A stretch of 64,000 bases of DNA from Cellvibrionales bacterium (GCA_024639455.1 JAHEIH010000026.1:421530-485529); one strand, 5' to 3'; shown: positions 28,728 to 39,365, counted from the stretch's first letter. Made by a program: numbers and translations. The notes: generated by a model not told the origin, from the letters alone.

Positions 28728-29597
28728 TTAGCCCAATACGCGTAAATAGTGTTGGATGATGGTATCACCCCATAGCAGTGCGATAACACCCGCAATCGCT
28801 AAATAAGGCCCAAAAGGCATGGGTTGGGCTTTGTCGCGACCTTGCAGCAGTATACCGGCAATGCCCAGTGCGGCGCCCACAAACGAAGACAGCATCACGA
28901 TTAACGGCAGCGCTTGCCAGCCTAGCCACGCCCCAAGCGCCGCGAGCAGTTTGAAATCGCCGTAGCCCATGCCTTCCTTGCCGGTCACGAGCTTAAACAG
29001 CCAGTAAATAGACCACAATGACAGGTAGCCGGCGATGGCACCCCACACCGCGTCGTGCAGCGGTATAGCGTCAAATACTACATTAAAGCCAAGCCCCAAC
29101 CACAGCAACCACAGGGTTAGGCTGTCGGGCAGCAATTGATGGTCGATATCAATCATGGTGAGGATCAGTAGCGTCCAAACTAGCGCGATATAAAACAGCG
29201 TAGCGGTGCCGGGCCCCATAAAATAGACCACCAGCATACCTAGTAGAGCCGAAGTGGCTTCGATCAACGGGTAGCGCAGCGAAATGGGCGCCTGACAAGA
29301 CGCGCACTTACCACCGATGAGGGCGTAACCCAAGAGTGGAATGTTGTGCCAAGGCTTGATGGGGGTTTCGCAGTGTGGGCAGCGAGAGCCGGGAGTAACC
29401 ACGTTGAACGGTTCGGGTTCGGGGATGTCTTGCTCGGGGTGTAAAAAGCACTCTGCTTCATAGCGCCATTCGCGTTGCATAGCTTCGGGCACGCGATAGA
29501 TCACCACATTGAAAAAACTGCCAAAGAATAGGCCGAGGAAGCCGACCAGCGGCAATAACAGAGCCCCGTCGTTGACGAGGCGTTCGAGCAATTCCAT
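28728..29597 (-). CDS. pilD: Type IV prepilin leader peptidase / N-methyltransferase
   Basis: 289 residues. The cytoplasmic zinc-binding loop has two CxxC pairs (CPHCETPI and CASCQAPIS); the two catalytic aspartates are in TMIDIDHQLLPD and GYGDFKLLAALGAWLGW. Seven or eight membrane helices. It removes the short leader from prepilins such as PilA before the conserved phenylalanine and methylates the new N-terminus, and may also serve type II secretion pseudopilins. It is six bases downstream of pilC, in one operon. Confidence 0.96.
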   Translation of the reverse strand: MELLERLVNDGALLLPLVGFLGLFFGSFFNVVIYRVPEAMQREWRYEAECFLHPEQDIPEPEPFNVVTPGSRCPHCETPIKPWHNIPLLGYALIGGKCASCQAPISLRYPLIEATSALLGMLVVYFMGPGTATLFYIALVWTLLILTMIDIDHQLLPDSLTLWLLWLGLGFNVVFDAIPLHDAVWGAIAGYLSLWSIYWLFKLVTGKEGMGYGDFKLLAALGAWLGWQALPLIVMLSSFVGAALGIAGILLQGRDKAQPMPFGPYLAIAGVIALLWGDTIIQHYLRVLG

Positions 29598-29603
29598 CGT
29601 GTG

Positions 29604-30854
29604 TTACACCACCGAACCCATCATAAAGATTGGCATGTACATCGCGATCATGAGACCACCGACGACGATACCGAGGAAGGACATGATCATCGGTTCCATC
29701 AAAGCGGTCAAGTTGTCGACTGCGTCATCGACCTGCTGTTCATAGTGGATGGCGACTTTTTCCAGCATGGCGTCCAGCGCGCCGGATTCTTCACCGATCG
29801 ACACCATCTGTAGCAACATGGTGGGGAAAAGACCGGTGGTACGGATCGCGCCGTAGAGCGGAATACCCCCAGTCACGTCGTCTTTGATGCGTTTGATGGC
29901 GTCGCGATACACCGCGTTACCCGCCGCGCCAGCGGTAGAATCGAGCGCTTCTACCAACGGCACACCGGCCGCAAAGGTGGTGGCGAGGGTGCGCGCAAAG
30001 CGGGCGATAACGGAAAGTTCAACGATGCTGCCGAAGACGGGGGCTTTCAGCATCCAGGCGTCGACCTTGTCGGAAAAGGCCGGGCTTTTAGCGACCGCGT
30101 TTTTAAAGGCATAACCGGCGGCGATGATGGCGCCGAAGATGATGTACCAGACCTCTTGGAAGATTTCCGAAAGATCCACCACGAATTGGGTAAAGGCAGG
30201 TAAGTCGGCACCGAAACCGGCGAATACTTCAGCGAAGGTGGGTACCACCTTGATCAATAGAATCGAGGTCACCACGAAGGCCACCACCAATACCGAAATG
30301 GGGTAGGTCAGGGCTTTTTTGATCTTGGCTTTTAGCGCTTCGCTCTTTTCTTTGTAGGTCGCTACGCGGTCGAGCATGGTCTCCAGCGCACCGGCTTGCT
30401 CGCCCGAGGCAACCAAGCTGCAAAAAAGGTTGTCAAAGTATTTGGGATGTTTTTCCAAGGCTTCAGCAAAACTGCCGCCGGCGCTGACATCGTTTTTGAT
30501 GCCCATGATCATCTTGCGCATGGCGGGTTTGTCGGAGCCTTCCGCGACAAGCTCAAAGCTCTGCACCAGCGGTACACCGGCTTTCATCATGGTGGCCATT
30601 TGGCGCACGAAGATCGCGATGTCGGCGGGGGTAATGGGTTTGCCCTTGCCGCCAAACAACGGCTTGGGCTTTTTCTTGATGGTCTTAACCTTGATGCCCA
30701 TCTTGGCCAATTGGGCGCGGGCGAGGTTTTGGTTCTCCGAATCCATCTCACCTTTGGCGTTTTCGCCGCGGCGGTCCTTGCCTTCCCAGACAAAGGTGTG
30801 CAGTTCAACAACTTTGGCGCCTTTTCCGGCTTTTGCTGTAGCGGCCTTGGCCAT
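29604..30854 (-). CDS. pilC: Type IV pilus inner-membrane platform protein
   Basis: 416 residues from ATG 30854; an in-frame TTG at 30860 lies too close to the GGA ribosome site. Two homologous T2SSF domains are visible, the first with RQMATMMKAGVPLVQSFEL and FCSLVASGEQAGALETML, the second with RFARTLATTFAAGVPLVEAL and MVSIGEESGALDAML, plus three membrane helices. PilC is the inner-membrane rotor that couples ATPase motion of PilB to pilin insertion. An Ala/Lys-rich N-terminus (AKAATAKAGKGAK) precedes the first domain. Confidence 0.95.
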   Translation of the reverse strand: MAKAATAKAGKGAKVVELHTFVWEGKDRRGENAKGEMDSENQNLARAQLAKMGIKVKTIKKKPKPLFGGKGKPITPADIAIFVRQMATMMKAGVPLVQSFELVAEGSDKPAMRKMIMGIKNDVSAGGSFAEALEKHPKYFDNLFCSLVASGEQAGALETMLDRVATYKEKSEALKAKIKKALTYPISVLVVAFVVTSILLIKVVPTFAEVFAGFGADLPAFTQFVVDLSEIFQEVWYIIFGAIIAAGYAFKNAVAKSPAFSDKVDAWMLKAPVFGSIVELSVIARFARTLATTFAAGVPLVEALDSTAGAAGNAVYRDAIKRIKDDVTGGIPLYGAIRTTGLFPTMLLQMVSIGEESGALDAMLEKVAIHYEQQVDDAVDNLTALMEPMIMSFLGIVVGGLMIAMYMPIFMMGSVV

Positions 30855-30908
30855 GGTCAATTCCTTTTACGTGTCGCTATTCACACCCTAAGCGTAGACC
30901 AAAATTCG

Positions 30909-32612
30909 CTAGTCGGTTGTGACGCGGTTCACTTCTTCCAAACTGGTTAGCCCGTTGGCGGCTTTGATCAAGGCTGAACGACGCAAGTCACTAAAGCCTT
31001 CTTCACGGCACTTGTCGGCGATCTCAATCGAGTTGCCCTCTTCCATAATAATGCGCGCGATACTGGGGGTGACCTTTACCACCTCGTAAATACCCACCCG
31101 GCCTTTATAGCCCTTCGAGCATTTATCACAGCCGACCGGTTTCAAAAGGGTCATCGATTGGATTTGTTCGTCGCTGAAGCCTTCTTTGAGCAGCGTTTCC
31201 TCGGGCACATCATGCGGCTCGGCACAGTGCTTACAGAGACGGCGCGCCAGACGCTGGGCGATAATCAGGTTGAGCGAGGTAGCCAAGTTGAAGGCCGGCA
31301 CACCCATGTTGAGCATACGAGTGATGGTCTCAGGCGCCGAGTTGGTGTGCAGGGTCGACATCACCATGTGACCGGTTTGCGCCGCTTTAATCGCTATTTC
31401 GGCGGTTTCCAAGTCACGGATCTCACCTACCATGATGATGTCAGGGTCTTGGCGCAAGAACGAGCGCAGTGCACTGGCAAAGGTAAGGCCCACCTTGGCA
31501 TTCACGTTGACCTGGTTAATACCTTCCAAGTTAATTTCCACCGGGTCTTCCGCGGTAGAAATGTTCGTTTCCGGCACGTTAAGAATATTCAAGCCAGTAT
31601 ACAGCGACACCGTTTTACCTGAACCGGTAGGTCCCGTCACCAAGATCATACCTTGTGGTTGACTCAGCGCATCCATGTACAGTTGTTTTTGGTTGTCTTC
31701 GTAACCCAGTGCGTCGATACCCATTTGCGCCGAGGTGGGGTCCAAAATACGCAGCACGATTTTTTCACCCCACAGCGTGGGCAGCGTATTTACCCGGAAG
31801 TCGATCGCCTTGGTCTTGCTGATCTTCATCTTGATACGGCCGTCTTGCGGTACCCGGCGTTCCGAGATATCCATCTTTGACATCACCTTCAAACGCGCCG
31901 CGATTCGGCCAGACAGCGAAATCGGCGGCTTGGCCACTTCGTGCAGGATACCGTCGGTACGGAAGCGCACCCGATAGGTGTGCTCGTAGGGCTCAAAGTG
32001 CAAGTCAGAAGATCCCGCTTTAATGGCGTCTAACAATATCTTGTTGATGAAGCGAACAATCGGGGCCTCGTCTTGCTCATCCCCGTCTTTTTTATCATCC
32101 TCGCCATCGTCGGTAACCGCCTGCACGTCCAGTTCATCCAGTGCATCGTCATCTAGGCCTTCGCCGAAGTTAGCCCCCGAATCATCCATGTAGCGCTTGA
32201 TGGCGTCGCCTAACTGGCTTTCATCAACCACCACCACATCGACATTTAAGCCAGTGTTGAACTTAATCTCATCTACTGCACGCAGGTTGGTTGGGTCCGA
32301 CATGGCAACAAATAAACGTTTGCCGCGAACATACAACGGCAGCGCGCGGTGCTTTTGAATCAACTTGTCATCGATGACTTTCTTGGGAAAGGAGTGAACC
32401 GAATGGCAGCTCAGGTCATATAGCGGCGAGCCAAATTCATCTGCCGCCGCTTCCGCGACTTTCATGCCGTTGACCTTGCCGCCACCGACGATGTAGGAAA
32501 CGAAGCTTAGGCCTTCAGAGTTGGCTGATTTACTGTACTCAAACGCCTGCTCTTCATTGAGTAGTGCATCAGATACAAGACGGCGGGCAAGACCAGAAAG
32601 TTTAACAGGCAT
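30909..32612 (-). CDS. pilB: Type IV pilus extension ATPase
   Basis: 567 residues from ATG 32612, placed by AAAGGA six bases upstream and by alignment with the duplicated fragment at 34.7 kb. An N-terminal T2SSE/MshEN domain (GLARRLVSDALLNEEQA, VGGGKVNGMKVAEAAADEFG), an acidic linker (~155-180), then the ATPase core: Walker A GPTGSGKTVSLYTGL, Walker B with DPDIIMVGEIRDLETAEIA, and the zinc tetracysteine CKHC...CDKC. It hydrolyses ATP to extend pili. Unusually, it is separated from pilA by a histidine kinase gene and by a second, broken pilB start. Confidence 0.96.
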   Translation of the reverse strand: MPVKLSGLARRLVSDALLNEEQAFEYSKSANSEGLSFVSYIVGGGKVNGMKVAEAAADEFGSPLYDLSCHSVHSFPKKVIDDKLIQKHRALPLYVRGKRLFVAMSDPTNLRAVDEIKFNTGLNVDVVVVDESQLGDAIKRYMDDSGANFGEGLDDDALDELDVQAVTDDGEDDKKDGDEQDEAPIVRFINKILLDAIKAGSSDLHFEPYEHTYRVRFRTDGILHEVAKPPISLSGRIAARLKVMSKMDISERRVPQDGRIKMKISKTKAIDFRVNTLPTLWGEKIVLRILDPTSAQMGIDALGYEDNQKQLYMDALSQPQGMILVTGPTGSGKTVSLYTGLNILNVPETNISTAEDPVEINLEGINQVNVNAKVGLTFASALRSFLRQDPDIIMVGEIRDLETAEIAIKAAQTGHMVMSTLHTNSAPETITRMLNMGVPAFNLATSLNLIIAQRLARRLCKHCAEPHDVPEETLLKEGFSDEQIQSMTLLKPVGCDKCSKGYKGRVGIYEVVKVTPSIARIIMEEGNSIEIADKCREEGFSDLRRSALIKAANGLTSLEEVNRVTTD

Positions 32613-32700
32613 GAGAGATCCTTTAATTCGTGACCACATTATAGGCAAAGTACAGGGATCTCACTAGTATTGAGAAGTTGTCGATAAAGGCGGCATGTAA

Positions 32701-34344
32701 CTACGCCGAAGAGGACGTATTTTTTATTAAACTGCTCATTAAATGGTGCTTAAGATAAGGTTTGGTTACCACGTCGTTAAAACCTATTTCATAATAATGA
32801 GCGATATCCGCCTCGCTACTGTTGGCGGTGCAAGCAATAATCGGCGCACTAAAATTTTTCGATTTGAGGAATTTGATGGCCTCAATACCGTTCATGACAG
32901 GCATTTCAATATCCATGAAAATAGCGTGGTAGTCATTTTTTATGGCTTTTTCAATGGCTTGCTGGCCATTGTGAGCAATGTCTATTTTTAGCAGCGGGTT
33001 TTCAAGTAATAACGTAAATACCAAGCGATTGGTCTCGTTATCTTCTGCCAATAAGATATTGGTTCGTTTGACGATTGTTGCCTCGTCTGATGCATCGGGC
33101 GTTTCACTGTCAATACTTCCAGTGATAGGCAACGGAATTGTTAGCACAAACGTTGAGCCTTTACCTGCGGTAGACGCTACGTCAATGTTACCGCCCATCA
33201 GTTCAGTTAGTTTTTTGCTTATCGACAATCCAACGCCTGACCCTTTGAGCTCCTCTACACGTGAACTATGTGCCTGTTCAAATTCATCGAATAACTTGGG
33301 TAAAAAGTCTTGTGGAATGCCAATGCCAGTGTCTTTCACTTGTATGACGACATTGTCATGATCAGTGGTCACGACTAACTCAATACGGCCTTCTTGAGTG
33401 AACTTGATCGCGTTAGAGAGTAAATTCCTTAAAATTTGTGAAAAACGGACTTCATCCAAGTGGCGATATTGGCTGTTGAGTTCTGTAGCAATATCACATC
33501 GAAGAAAAAGACCTTTTTTACTAGCACTTGACGTAAACTCATCGGTGATGGAATGAATCAGTGCGTAAAGGTTTACCTGTGTTGGCAGCAGTTTTAACTT
33601 GCCGTCATTGGCGCGGTTGATATCTAAAATATCAGACACGATTTTGATCAAGTGGTTGTAGCTTGTAAGGGATGTCGCCGAGATTTTTTTGACTCTTTCC
33701 ACATGATGAGGGGCTTGTTGAATAATTTGAAGCCCGCCAAAGATTGCGTTTAACGGTGTGCGAATTTCGTGTGAGACGTTGGACAATAGATTTTGTTTGG
33801 CGTAGAGACTTTTATTTAGGGCGTCGATCGTTGAGGCGAAGACGCGGCTGAATTTATCAATAAAAGCCCACAAAAATGTATTGAAGACTAAGCAGCGAAT
33901 CCAGATGTCGTATAGCAAACCCTCTGGATTGATCAAGCACAAAAGAGGTAGACCACACATCAACACGCCATAGATGCGCTGCCATAATTGTTTGTCTAAG
34001 AATAGATAGGCATAGATCAGTGCAAAAGGTGACCACATCATGGCGTAATCAACCCCAGGAAGTATCAAGTACTCATAGGTTTGGTAGCTGATAAACGCCG
34101 CTAAAAATATATGCGGTAACCAGGTTGGCTGAGCTTTACCTCGGTAGAGTAATAAAACGGTGATACTGGCTGTGGCCAAAAAACTGGAGGCAGCGAGCTT
34201 GTAGGGGTTCATCTGGACTGTGGGTAAAAGGAAATTGTAAACAATAACAGCCAGGCACATGCCAAAAAACAGCGCTAAAAAAATGCGATGCGAACGTGCA
34301 CGGAAATCACGTAAAACATTAATGAAATCATCGCTTGGGGGCAT
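32701..34344 (-). CDS. Membrane hybrid histidine kinase with C-terminal receiver
   Basis: 547 residues. Residues ~20-165 hold about six membrane helices with very short loops and no periplasmic sensor domain. The HisKA phospho-acceptor is His192 in LLSNVSHEIRTPLNAIFGG; the ATPase lobe has N- and G-boxes (LLSNAIKFT, VKDTGIGIP, GSGVGLSIS). A receiver domain (~428-545) has AEDNETN, phospho-acceptor Asp478 in FMDIEMPVMNG, and the Lys in VVTKPY. No HPt domain, so phosphotransfer probably continues to an unlinked protein. It is clearly more AT-rich than its neighbours and sits between intact pilB and a broken pilB copy, so it was probably acquired. The signal is unknown. Confidence 0.9.
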   Translation of the reverse strand: MPPSDDFINVLRDFRARSHRIFLALFFGMCLAVIVYNFLLPTVQMNPYKLAASSFLATASITVLLLYRGKAQPTWLPHIFLAAFISYQTYEYLILPGVDYAMMWSPFALIYAYLFLDKQLWQRIYGVLMCGLPLLCLINPEGLLYDIWIRCLVFNTFLWAFIDKFSRVFASTIDALNKSLYAKQNLLSNVSHEIRTPLNAIFGGLQIIQQAPHHVERVKKISATSLTSYNHLIKIVSDILDINRANDGKLKLLPTQVNLYALIHSITDEFTSSASKKGLFLRCDIATELNSQYRHLDEVRFSQILRNLLSNAIKFTQEGRIELVVTTDHDNVVIQVKDTGIGIPQDFLPKLFDEFEQAHSSRVEELKGSGVGLSISKKLTELMGGNIDVASTAGKGSTFVLTIPLPITGSIDSETPDASDEATIVKRTNILLAEDNETNRLVFTLLLENPLLKIDIAHNGQQAIEKAIKNDYHAIFMDIEMPVMNGIEAIKFLKSKNFSAPIIACTANSSEADIAHYYEIGFNDVVTKPYLKHHLMSSLIKNTSSSA

Positions 34345-34412
34345 ACTAATATATTCGTTGTTGAGTTGATGAGTTGATGGTTACTATTGTAGTACTAGGT
34401 ATCATTTTTAGC

Positions 34413-34437
34413 AAAATTTAAGCCGGCGTTAAATTTT
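34413..34437. repeat. AT-rich palindrome at the duplication boundary
   Basis: AAAATTTAA and TTAAATTTT flank GCCGGCG, a perfect 9-bp dyad. It lies between the histidine-kinase start and the point (about 34441) where similarity to pilB stops. It could be a terminator for the pilB remnant (a T-run follows on the plus strand only in part), an operator of the kinase gene, or a recombination scar. Confidence 0.55.
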
Positions 34438-34440
34438 TAT

Positions 34441-34719
34441 GCGTAAGGATTGGTGCTTTTGGGTCAACTTGTCGTCGATGACTTTCTAAGGGAAGGAAGG
34501 TGAATAGTGGCAGCTTAGGTCATACAGCGGTGAGCCAAATTCATCTGCCGCCGCTTCCGCGACGTTCATGCCGTCGACCTTGCCGCCACCGACGATGTAA
34601 GAGACGAAGCTTAGGTCTTCGGCTTGGGCGCATTCGGCGTATTCGCCCGCCTTTTCTTCATCGAGCAGTTGGTCGTTGACGAGGCGGCGTGCTAGGCCGC
34701 TAAGTTTGGGTAATGCCAT
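34441..34719 (-). pseudogene. Broken duplicate of the pilB 5' end
   Basis: The first 77 codons (KLSGLARRLVNDQLLDEEKA and VGGGKVDGMNVAEAAADEFG) closely match residues 3-80 of the intact PilB at 32.6 kb, at both protein and DNA level. A TAG then replaces the AAG lysine codon of the intact gene; after it the frame still reads KVIDDKLTQKH, matching PilB KVIDDKLIQKH, before similarity ends near 34441. So it carries a nonsense mutation and lacks about 470 codons including the ATPase. It keeps a start codon and a purine-rich ribosome site and lies directly downstream of pilA, the normal place for pilB. A 77-residue product, if made, would be an isolated N-terminal domain. Confidence 0.9.
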
Positions 34720-34753
34720 GGAGAGTCTTCCTAAACGCTCCAGGTAGAATAAA

Positions 34754-34776
34754 CAAAAAAGGCGCCTTGCGGCGCC
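34754..34776 (-). terminator. Rho-independent terminator of pilA
   Basis: On the minus strand GGCGCC-GCAA-GGCGCC is followed by six T residues and starts about 20 bases after the pilA stop. It would end most pilA transcripts, allowing the usual excess of pilin message over pilB and pilC. Confidence 0.9.
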
Positions 34777-34794
34777 ATTAGTATAACTAAACTG

Positions 34795-35208
34795 TTAACA
34801 CAGACCGTTCGCTAAACAGGTTCCGGTTGTTGTCCACTGAACTGGAACTGTTTGTGTTGGAGTCAGAATAATAGTTCTGCTGTCAACAGCGGCGGTGCCT
34901 GTTGCTGTAATTACTCCATCTACAACCGCTACGCTGGCAACATATCCTGTTCCTGTTGGTGCAGCGGCAATACCACATACGGCATTATCCAAGTTTGCAA
35001 GTGTAGTACAGCCAGTTCGTGCAGTTTGTAGTGCTATTTCAACTTGTGATTTAAATTCAGATGTTGCTAACACAACTTCAGAAAACTTCGCTTTCTTGGT
35101 GTAAGTCTGATAAGCCGGCAGCGCCACGGCCGCCAAAATACCAATAATGGCTACTACGATCATTAATTCGATCAGGGTGAAACCCTTTTGTTTTTGATTA
35201 ATACGCAT
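34795..35208 (-). CDS. pilA: Type IV major pilin
   Basis: 137 residues. A short positive leader (MRINQKQKG) is followed by the pilin N-terminal helix [20 protein letters not shown] with Glu5 of the mature protein, the PilD cleavage site being G/F. The globular domain has two pairs of cysteines ([12 protein letters not shown] and a C-terminal TCLANGLC); the last pair is the usual disulfide loop, placed at the very C-terminus. It is the structural subunit of pili for twitching, attachment or DNA uptake. Followed by its own terminator; preceded by a sigma-54 promoter and a CRP-type site. Confidence 0.96.
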   Translation of the reverse strand: MRINQKQKGFTLIELMIVVAIIGILAAVALPAYQTYTKKAKFSEVVLATSEFKSQVEIALQTARTGCTTLANLDNAVCGIAAAPTGTGYVASVAVVDGVITATGTAAVDSRTIILTPTQTVPVQWTTTGTCLANGLC

Positions 35209-35296
35209 GATTACTCACCTCGTGTGTTTTAAGTAATGCGCCCTTGGGGGCTCGTTCGTGATGCAAGCCCTTGCCGGCGTCACTGGGTATAAACGT

Positions 35297-35312
35297 AGCA
35301 AAAGATTGGCCA
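35297..35312 (-). promoter_or_regulatory. Sigma-54 promoter of pilA
   Basis: The minus strand reads TGGCCAATCTTTTGCT, matching the RpoN consensus TGGCACN5TTGCW with GG and GC correctly spaced. It lies about 90 bases before the pilA start, the distance common in pseudomonads, where PilS-PilR activates this promoter. No pilS or pilR gene is within the window. Confidence 0.75.
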
Positions 35313-35378
35313 GTTTGCTGAGGAAATGCCAACTTCGGTGACTTGTGTTGGTTTTTGTGGGGGGCGACACATTTGTGA

Positions 35379-35394
35379 TGTGATGCATATCACA
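35379..35394. promoter_or_regulatory. CRP/Vfr-type binding site
   Basis: TGTGATGCATATCACA is a perfect TGTGA-N6-TCACA dyad, flanked by TTT and AAA. It lies about 95 bases upstream of the expected pilA transcription start, so cyclic-AMP-dependent control of pilin, as with Vfr in Pseudomonas, is a reasonable inference. Confidence 0.7.
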
Positions 35395-35487
35395 AAATGC
35401 TGCTAAAGAGAGGTGTTTGTTATTCGATTTGGTTAGGCCGCGGTCTGCCATTGGGTGATCAGAATGGCACGCTGTGGGAAGTATCTA

Positions 35488-35520
35488 GTCACCATGTGAC
35501 AAAAATTGTCACATGGTGAC
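35488..35520. promoter_or_regulatory. Perfect 15-bp dyad upstream of pilA
   Basis: Arms GTCACCATGTGACAA and TTGTCACATGGTGAC are separated by AAA. The half sites contain TGTGAC/GTCACA but with nine bases between them, so it is not a normal CRP site. No T-run follows on either strand, arguing against a terminator for argS. It looks like an operator for a dimeric or tetrameric regulator. Confidence 0.6.
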
Positions 35521-35621
35521 GGTGTCTGTTGTCTGTGGGACACGAACGCGTAGTGATCGTATCATGGCGTCTAAAGATCTCTGTTGCGATGGCTGCACCA
35601 TGCAACCCACAGTAGTTTAGA

Positions 35622-37421
<1,800 letters not shown>

Positions 37422-37577
37422 TTACCCGCTTAGGCCGATCATCTCCACTGTTCAAAACAGCGTGACAAATAAGTCATTTTGCGCCACGCTGAGCGTAAAA
37501 TAACCGGTGTCGAATTCGCACCTATGTTGGCATGTGCAGCCTTTGCCAGAATAGCCCCATAACGAGAGGAGATTGTT

Positions 37578-39365
37578 ATGGCCAACTACCGTGCCCCTAT
37601 TGAAGACATTGAATTTGTAATAAAAAATCTGATTGATTTTGATGCCTTGGCGGCTCTGCCCGCTTTTGCTGAACACGAGATGGATAGCGACTTTGCGGTG
37701 GCAGTGATGGAGGAGGCGGGTAAGTTCGCCAGCGGCGTGCTAGCCCCCAACCGCGAAGCGGGCGACCAGGTAGGTAGCGTGATGGTCGATGGCCAGGTCA
37801 AATTGGCACCGGGTTACGATGAGGCATTTAAACAAATGGGCGAAGCCGGCTGGTACGCCATTTCTATGCCGGTGGAATACGGTGGTCAGGGCTTGCCCGA
37901 GCTGTTTAACACCAGCGCCAATGAAATGTGGACCGCGGCAGATATTGCTTTTTCTCTGGGCCCCCTATTGTCGGCCGGTGCGGCGTTAGCGATTTCAGCC
38001 CACGGCAGTGAAGAGCAAAAGCAAACCTACCTGCCCAATATGTTAAGCGGAGTGTGGTCGGGCACCATGAACCTCACCGAGCCGCAGTCGGGCTCGGATC
38101 TGGCGACTATTAAAACTAAGGCGGTGCCGCAGGGTGATCACTACTTAATTAGCGGCCAGAAAATCTACATTTCCTACGGTGACCACGACGCCACCAGCAA
38201 CATCATTCATCTGGTGTTGGCACGTATCGAAGGTGCACCCGAAGGCACTGGCGGTATCTCGCTGTTTATTGTGCCCAAGTTTACGCTTGATGCCGACGGT
38301 AATCCCGGTGATCGCAACGACGTGCACTGCGTGTCGGTGGAGCACAAACTTGGCATTCACGGCAGCCCCACCTGCGTGATGCAATACGGCGATAATGGCG
38401 GTGCTGTTGGCTACCTGGTAGGCAAAGAAAACCGCGGCTTGCAGGCCATGTTTACCATGATGAACGAAGCGCGCTTAAAAGTGGGCATTGAAGGATTGGG
38501 CGTGTCGGAGGCGGCGTATCAGCATGCACTTTGGTACGCCAAAGACCGCGTGCAAGGCCGCGACGGCCAGGGTCAACGCGCGGCGATTATCAAGCACCCC
38601 GACGTACGCCGCATGTTGATGACGATGAAGTCGCTCACCGAGGCGATGCGTGCCTACGCCTATAACGAAGCGATTAACTTTGATATCGCCCACCACCACC
38701 CCCACAGCGAACTGGGCGCCGCCATGCAGCGCCGGGTGGATTTAATGATCCCGGTGATCAAGGGATGGATGACCGAAGTCGGCCAAGAAACGGCGTCGTT
38801 AGGCGTGCAGATTCACGGCGGTATGGGGTATGTGGAAGAAACCGGTGCGGCGCAGTTCATGCGCGACATTCGCATCGCGGCGATTTACGAAGGCACCAAC
38901 GGCATTCAAGCGGCCGACCTAGTGGGTCGCAAAATCGGCATGGATGGCGGCCAAGCGATGATGGCGGTGATCGAAGAAATGGAAGGCGTATTGGCGACCA
39001 TGCAAGGCCATGGTAAAGCCAGCGCCCATGCGGGCTATTTAGCCTCGGCGATCGCTGGTCTCAAAGACAGCACCGCGGCAGTGTTGGCGATGTTGCAAGC
39101 TAATCCTGGGCAGGCGATGTTGGCCTCGTTCAACTACATGATGCAAGCGGGATACTGCTTTGGTGGTTACCACATGGCGCGCGCCATGATTGTCGCCTAC
39201 GACAAGTTGCAAGAGGATGCCTCTAACGCCCAGATGCAAGCCAAGCTGCACAGCACGCGTTTCTATTTAGAACACATTCTGCCAAGAGCAGACACCTGTG
39301 GCCAGTCGGTGCGCAACAGCAACAGCGACGACCTGCTGGGTATGCCGGATGAATTGTTTGGTTAA
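37578..39365 (+). CDS. Acyl-CoA dehydrogenase family protein (DmdC-like long form)
   Basis: 595 residues, about 200 longer than classical acyl-CoA dehydrogenases because of an added C-terminal helical domain, as in the 3-methylmercaptopropionyl-CoA dehydrogenase (DmdC) / FadE branch. FAD and substrate motifs include MNLTEPQSGSDLATIKT, SGQKIYISYGDHD, GIEGLGVSEAAYQHAL, and VQIHGGMGYVEETGAAQFMRD, followed by IYEGTNGIQAADLVGRKI with the catalytic glutamate region. AGAGGAGA precedes the ATG. The substrate, a medium or long acyl-CoA or a sulfur compound, is not determinable. Stops interlock with the convergent TIR remnant (TTAA). Confidence 0.85.
   Translation: MANYRAPIEDIEFVIKNLIDFDALAALPAFAEHEMDSDFAVAVMEEAGKFASGVLAPNREAGDQVGSVMVDGQVKLAPGYDEAFKQMGEAGWYAISMPVEYGGQGLPELFNTSANEMWTAADIAFSLGPLLSAGAALAISAHGSEEQKQTYLPNMLSGVWSGTMNLTEPQSGSDLATIKTKAVPQGDHYLISGQKIYISYGDHDATSNIIHLVLARIEGAPEGTGGISLFIVPKFTLDADGNPGDRNDVHCVSVEHKLGIHGSPTCVMQYGDNGGAVGYLVGKENRGLQAMFTMMNEARLKVGIEGLGVSEAAYQHALWYAKDRVQGRDGQGQRAAIIKHPDVRRMLMTMKSLTEAMRAYAYNEAINFDIAHHHPHSELGAAMQRRVDLMIPVIKGWMTEVGQETASLGVQIHGGMGYVEETGAAQFMRDIRIAAIYEGTNGIQAADLVGRKIGMDGGQAMMAVIEEMEGVLATMQGHGKASAHAGYLASAIAGLKDSTAAVLAMLQANPGQAMLASFNYMMQAGYCFGGYHMARAMIVAYDKLQEDASNAQMQAKLHSTRFYLEHILPRADTCGQSVRNSNSDDLLGMPDELFG

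Larger units (their letters stand above)
35209..35621. promoter_or_regulatory. pilA regulatory region (413 bases without a credible gene)
   Basis: This spacer between the argS stop and pilA contains, from the pilA side outward, a ribosome site, a sigma-54 promoter, a CRP/Vfr-type site and a 33-base perfect dyad. An open reading frame of 78 codons on the minus strand (35215-35451) is not considered a gene: it has no coding-like composition, no ribosome site and would cover these signals. Confidence 0.75.

Noticed and set aside
34355..34382. Short tandem GAGTTGAT units before the kinase gene
   Set aside because: Only two units; too short to separate from chance in AT-rich sequence.
34486..34719. 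A 77-residue stand-alone protein after pilA
   Set aside because: It is the pilB 5' end with an in-frame TAG, and pilB-like sequence continues after the stop.
35215..35451. 78-codon minus-strand frame upstream of pilA
   Set aside because: No ribosome site or recognisable composition, and it would cover the sigma-54 promoter and CRP-type site.
37452..37676. 74-codon minus-strand frame over the acyl-CoA dehydrogenase start
   Set aside because: Overlaps the ribosome site and first codons of a clear gene on the other strand; no family.
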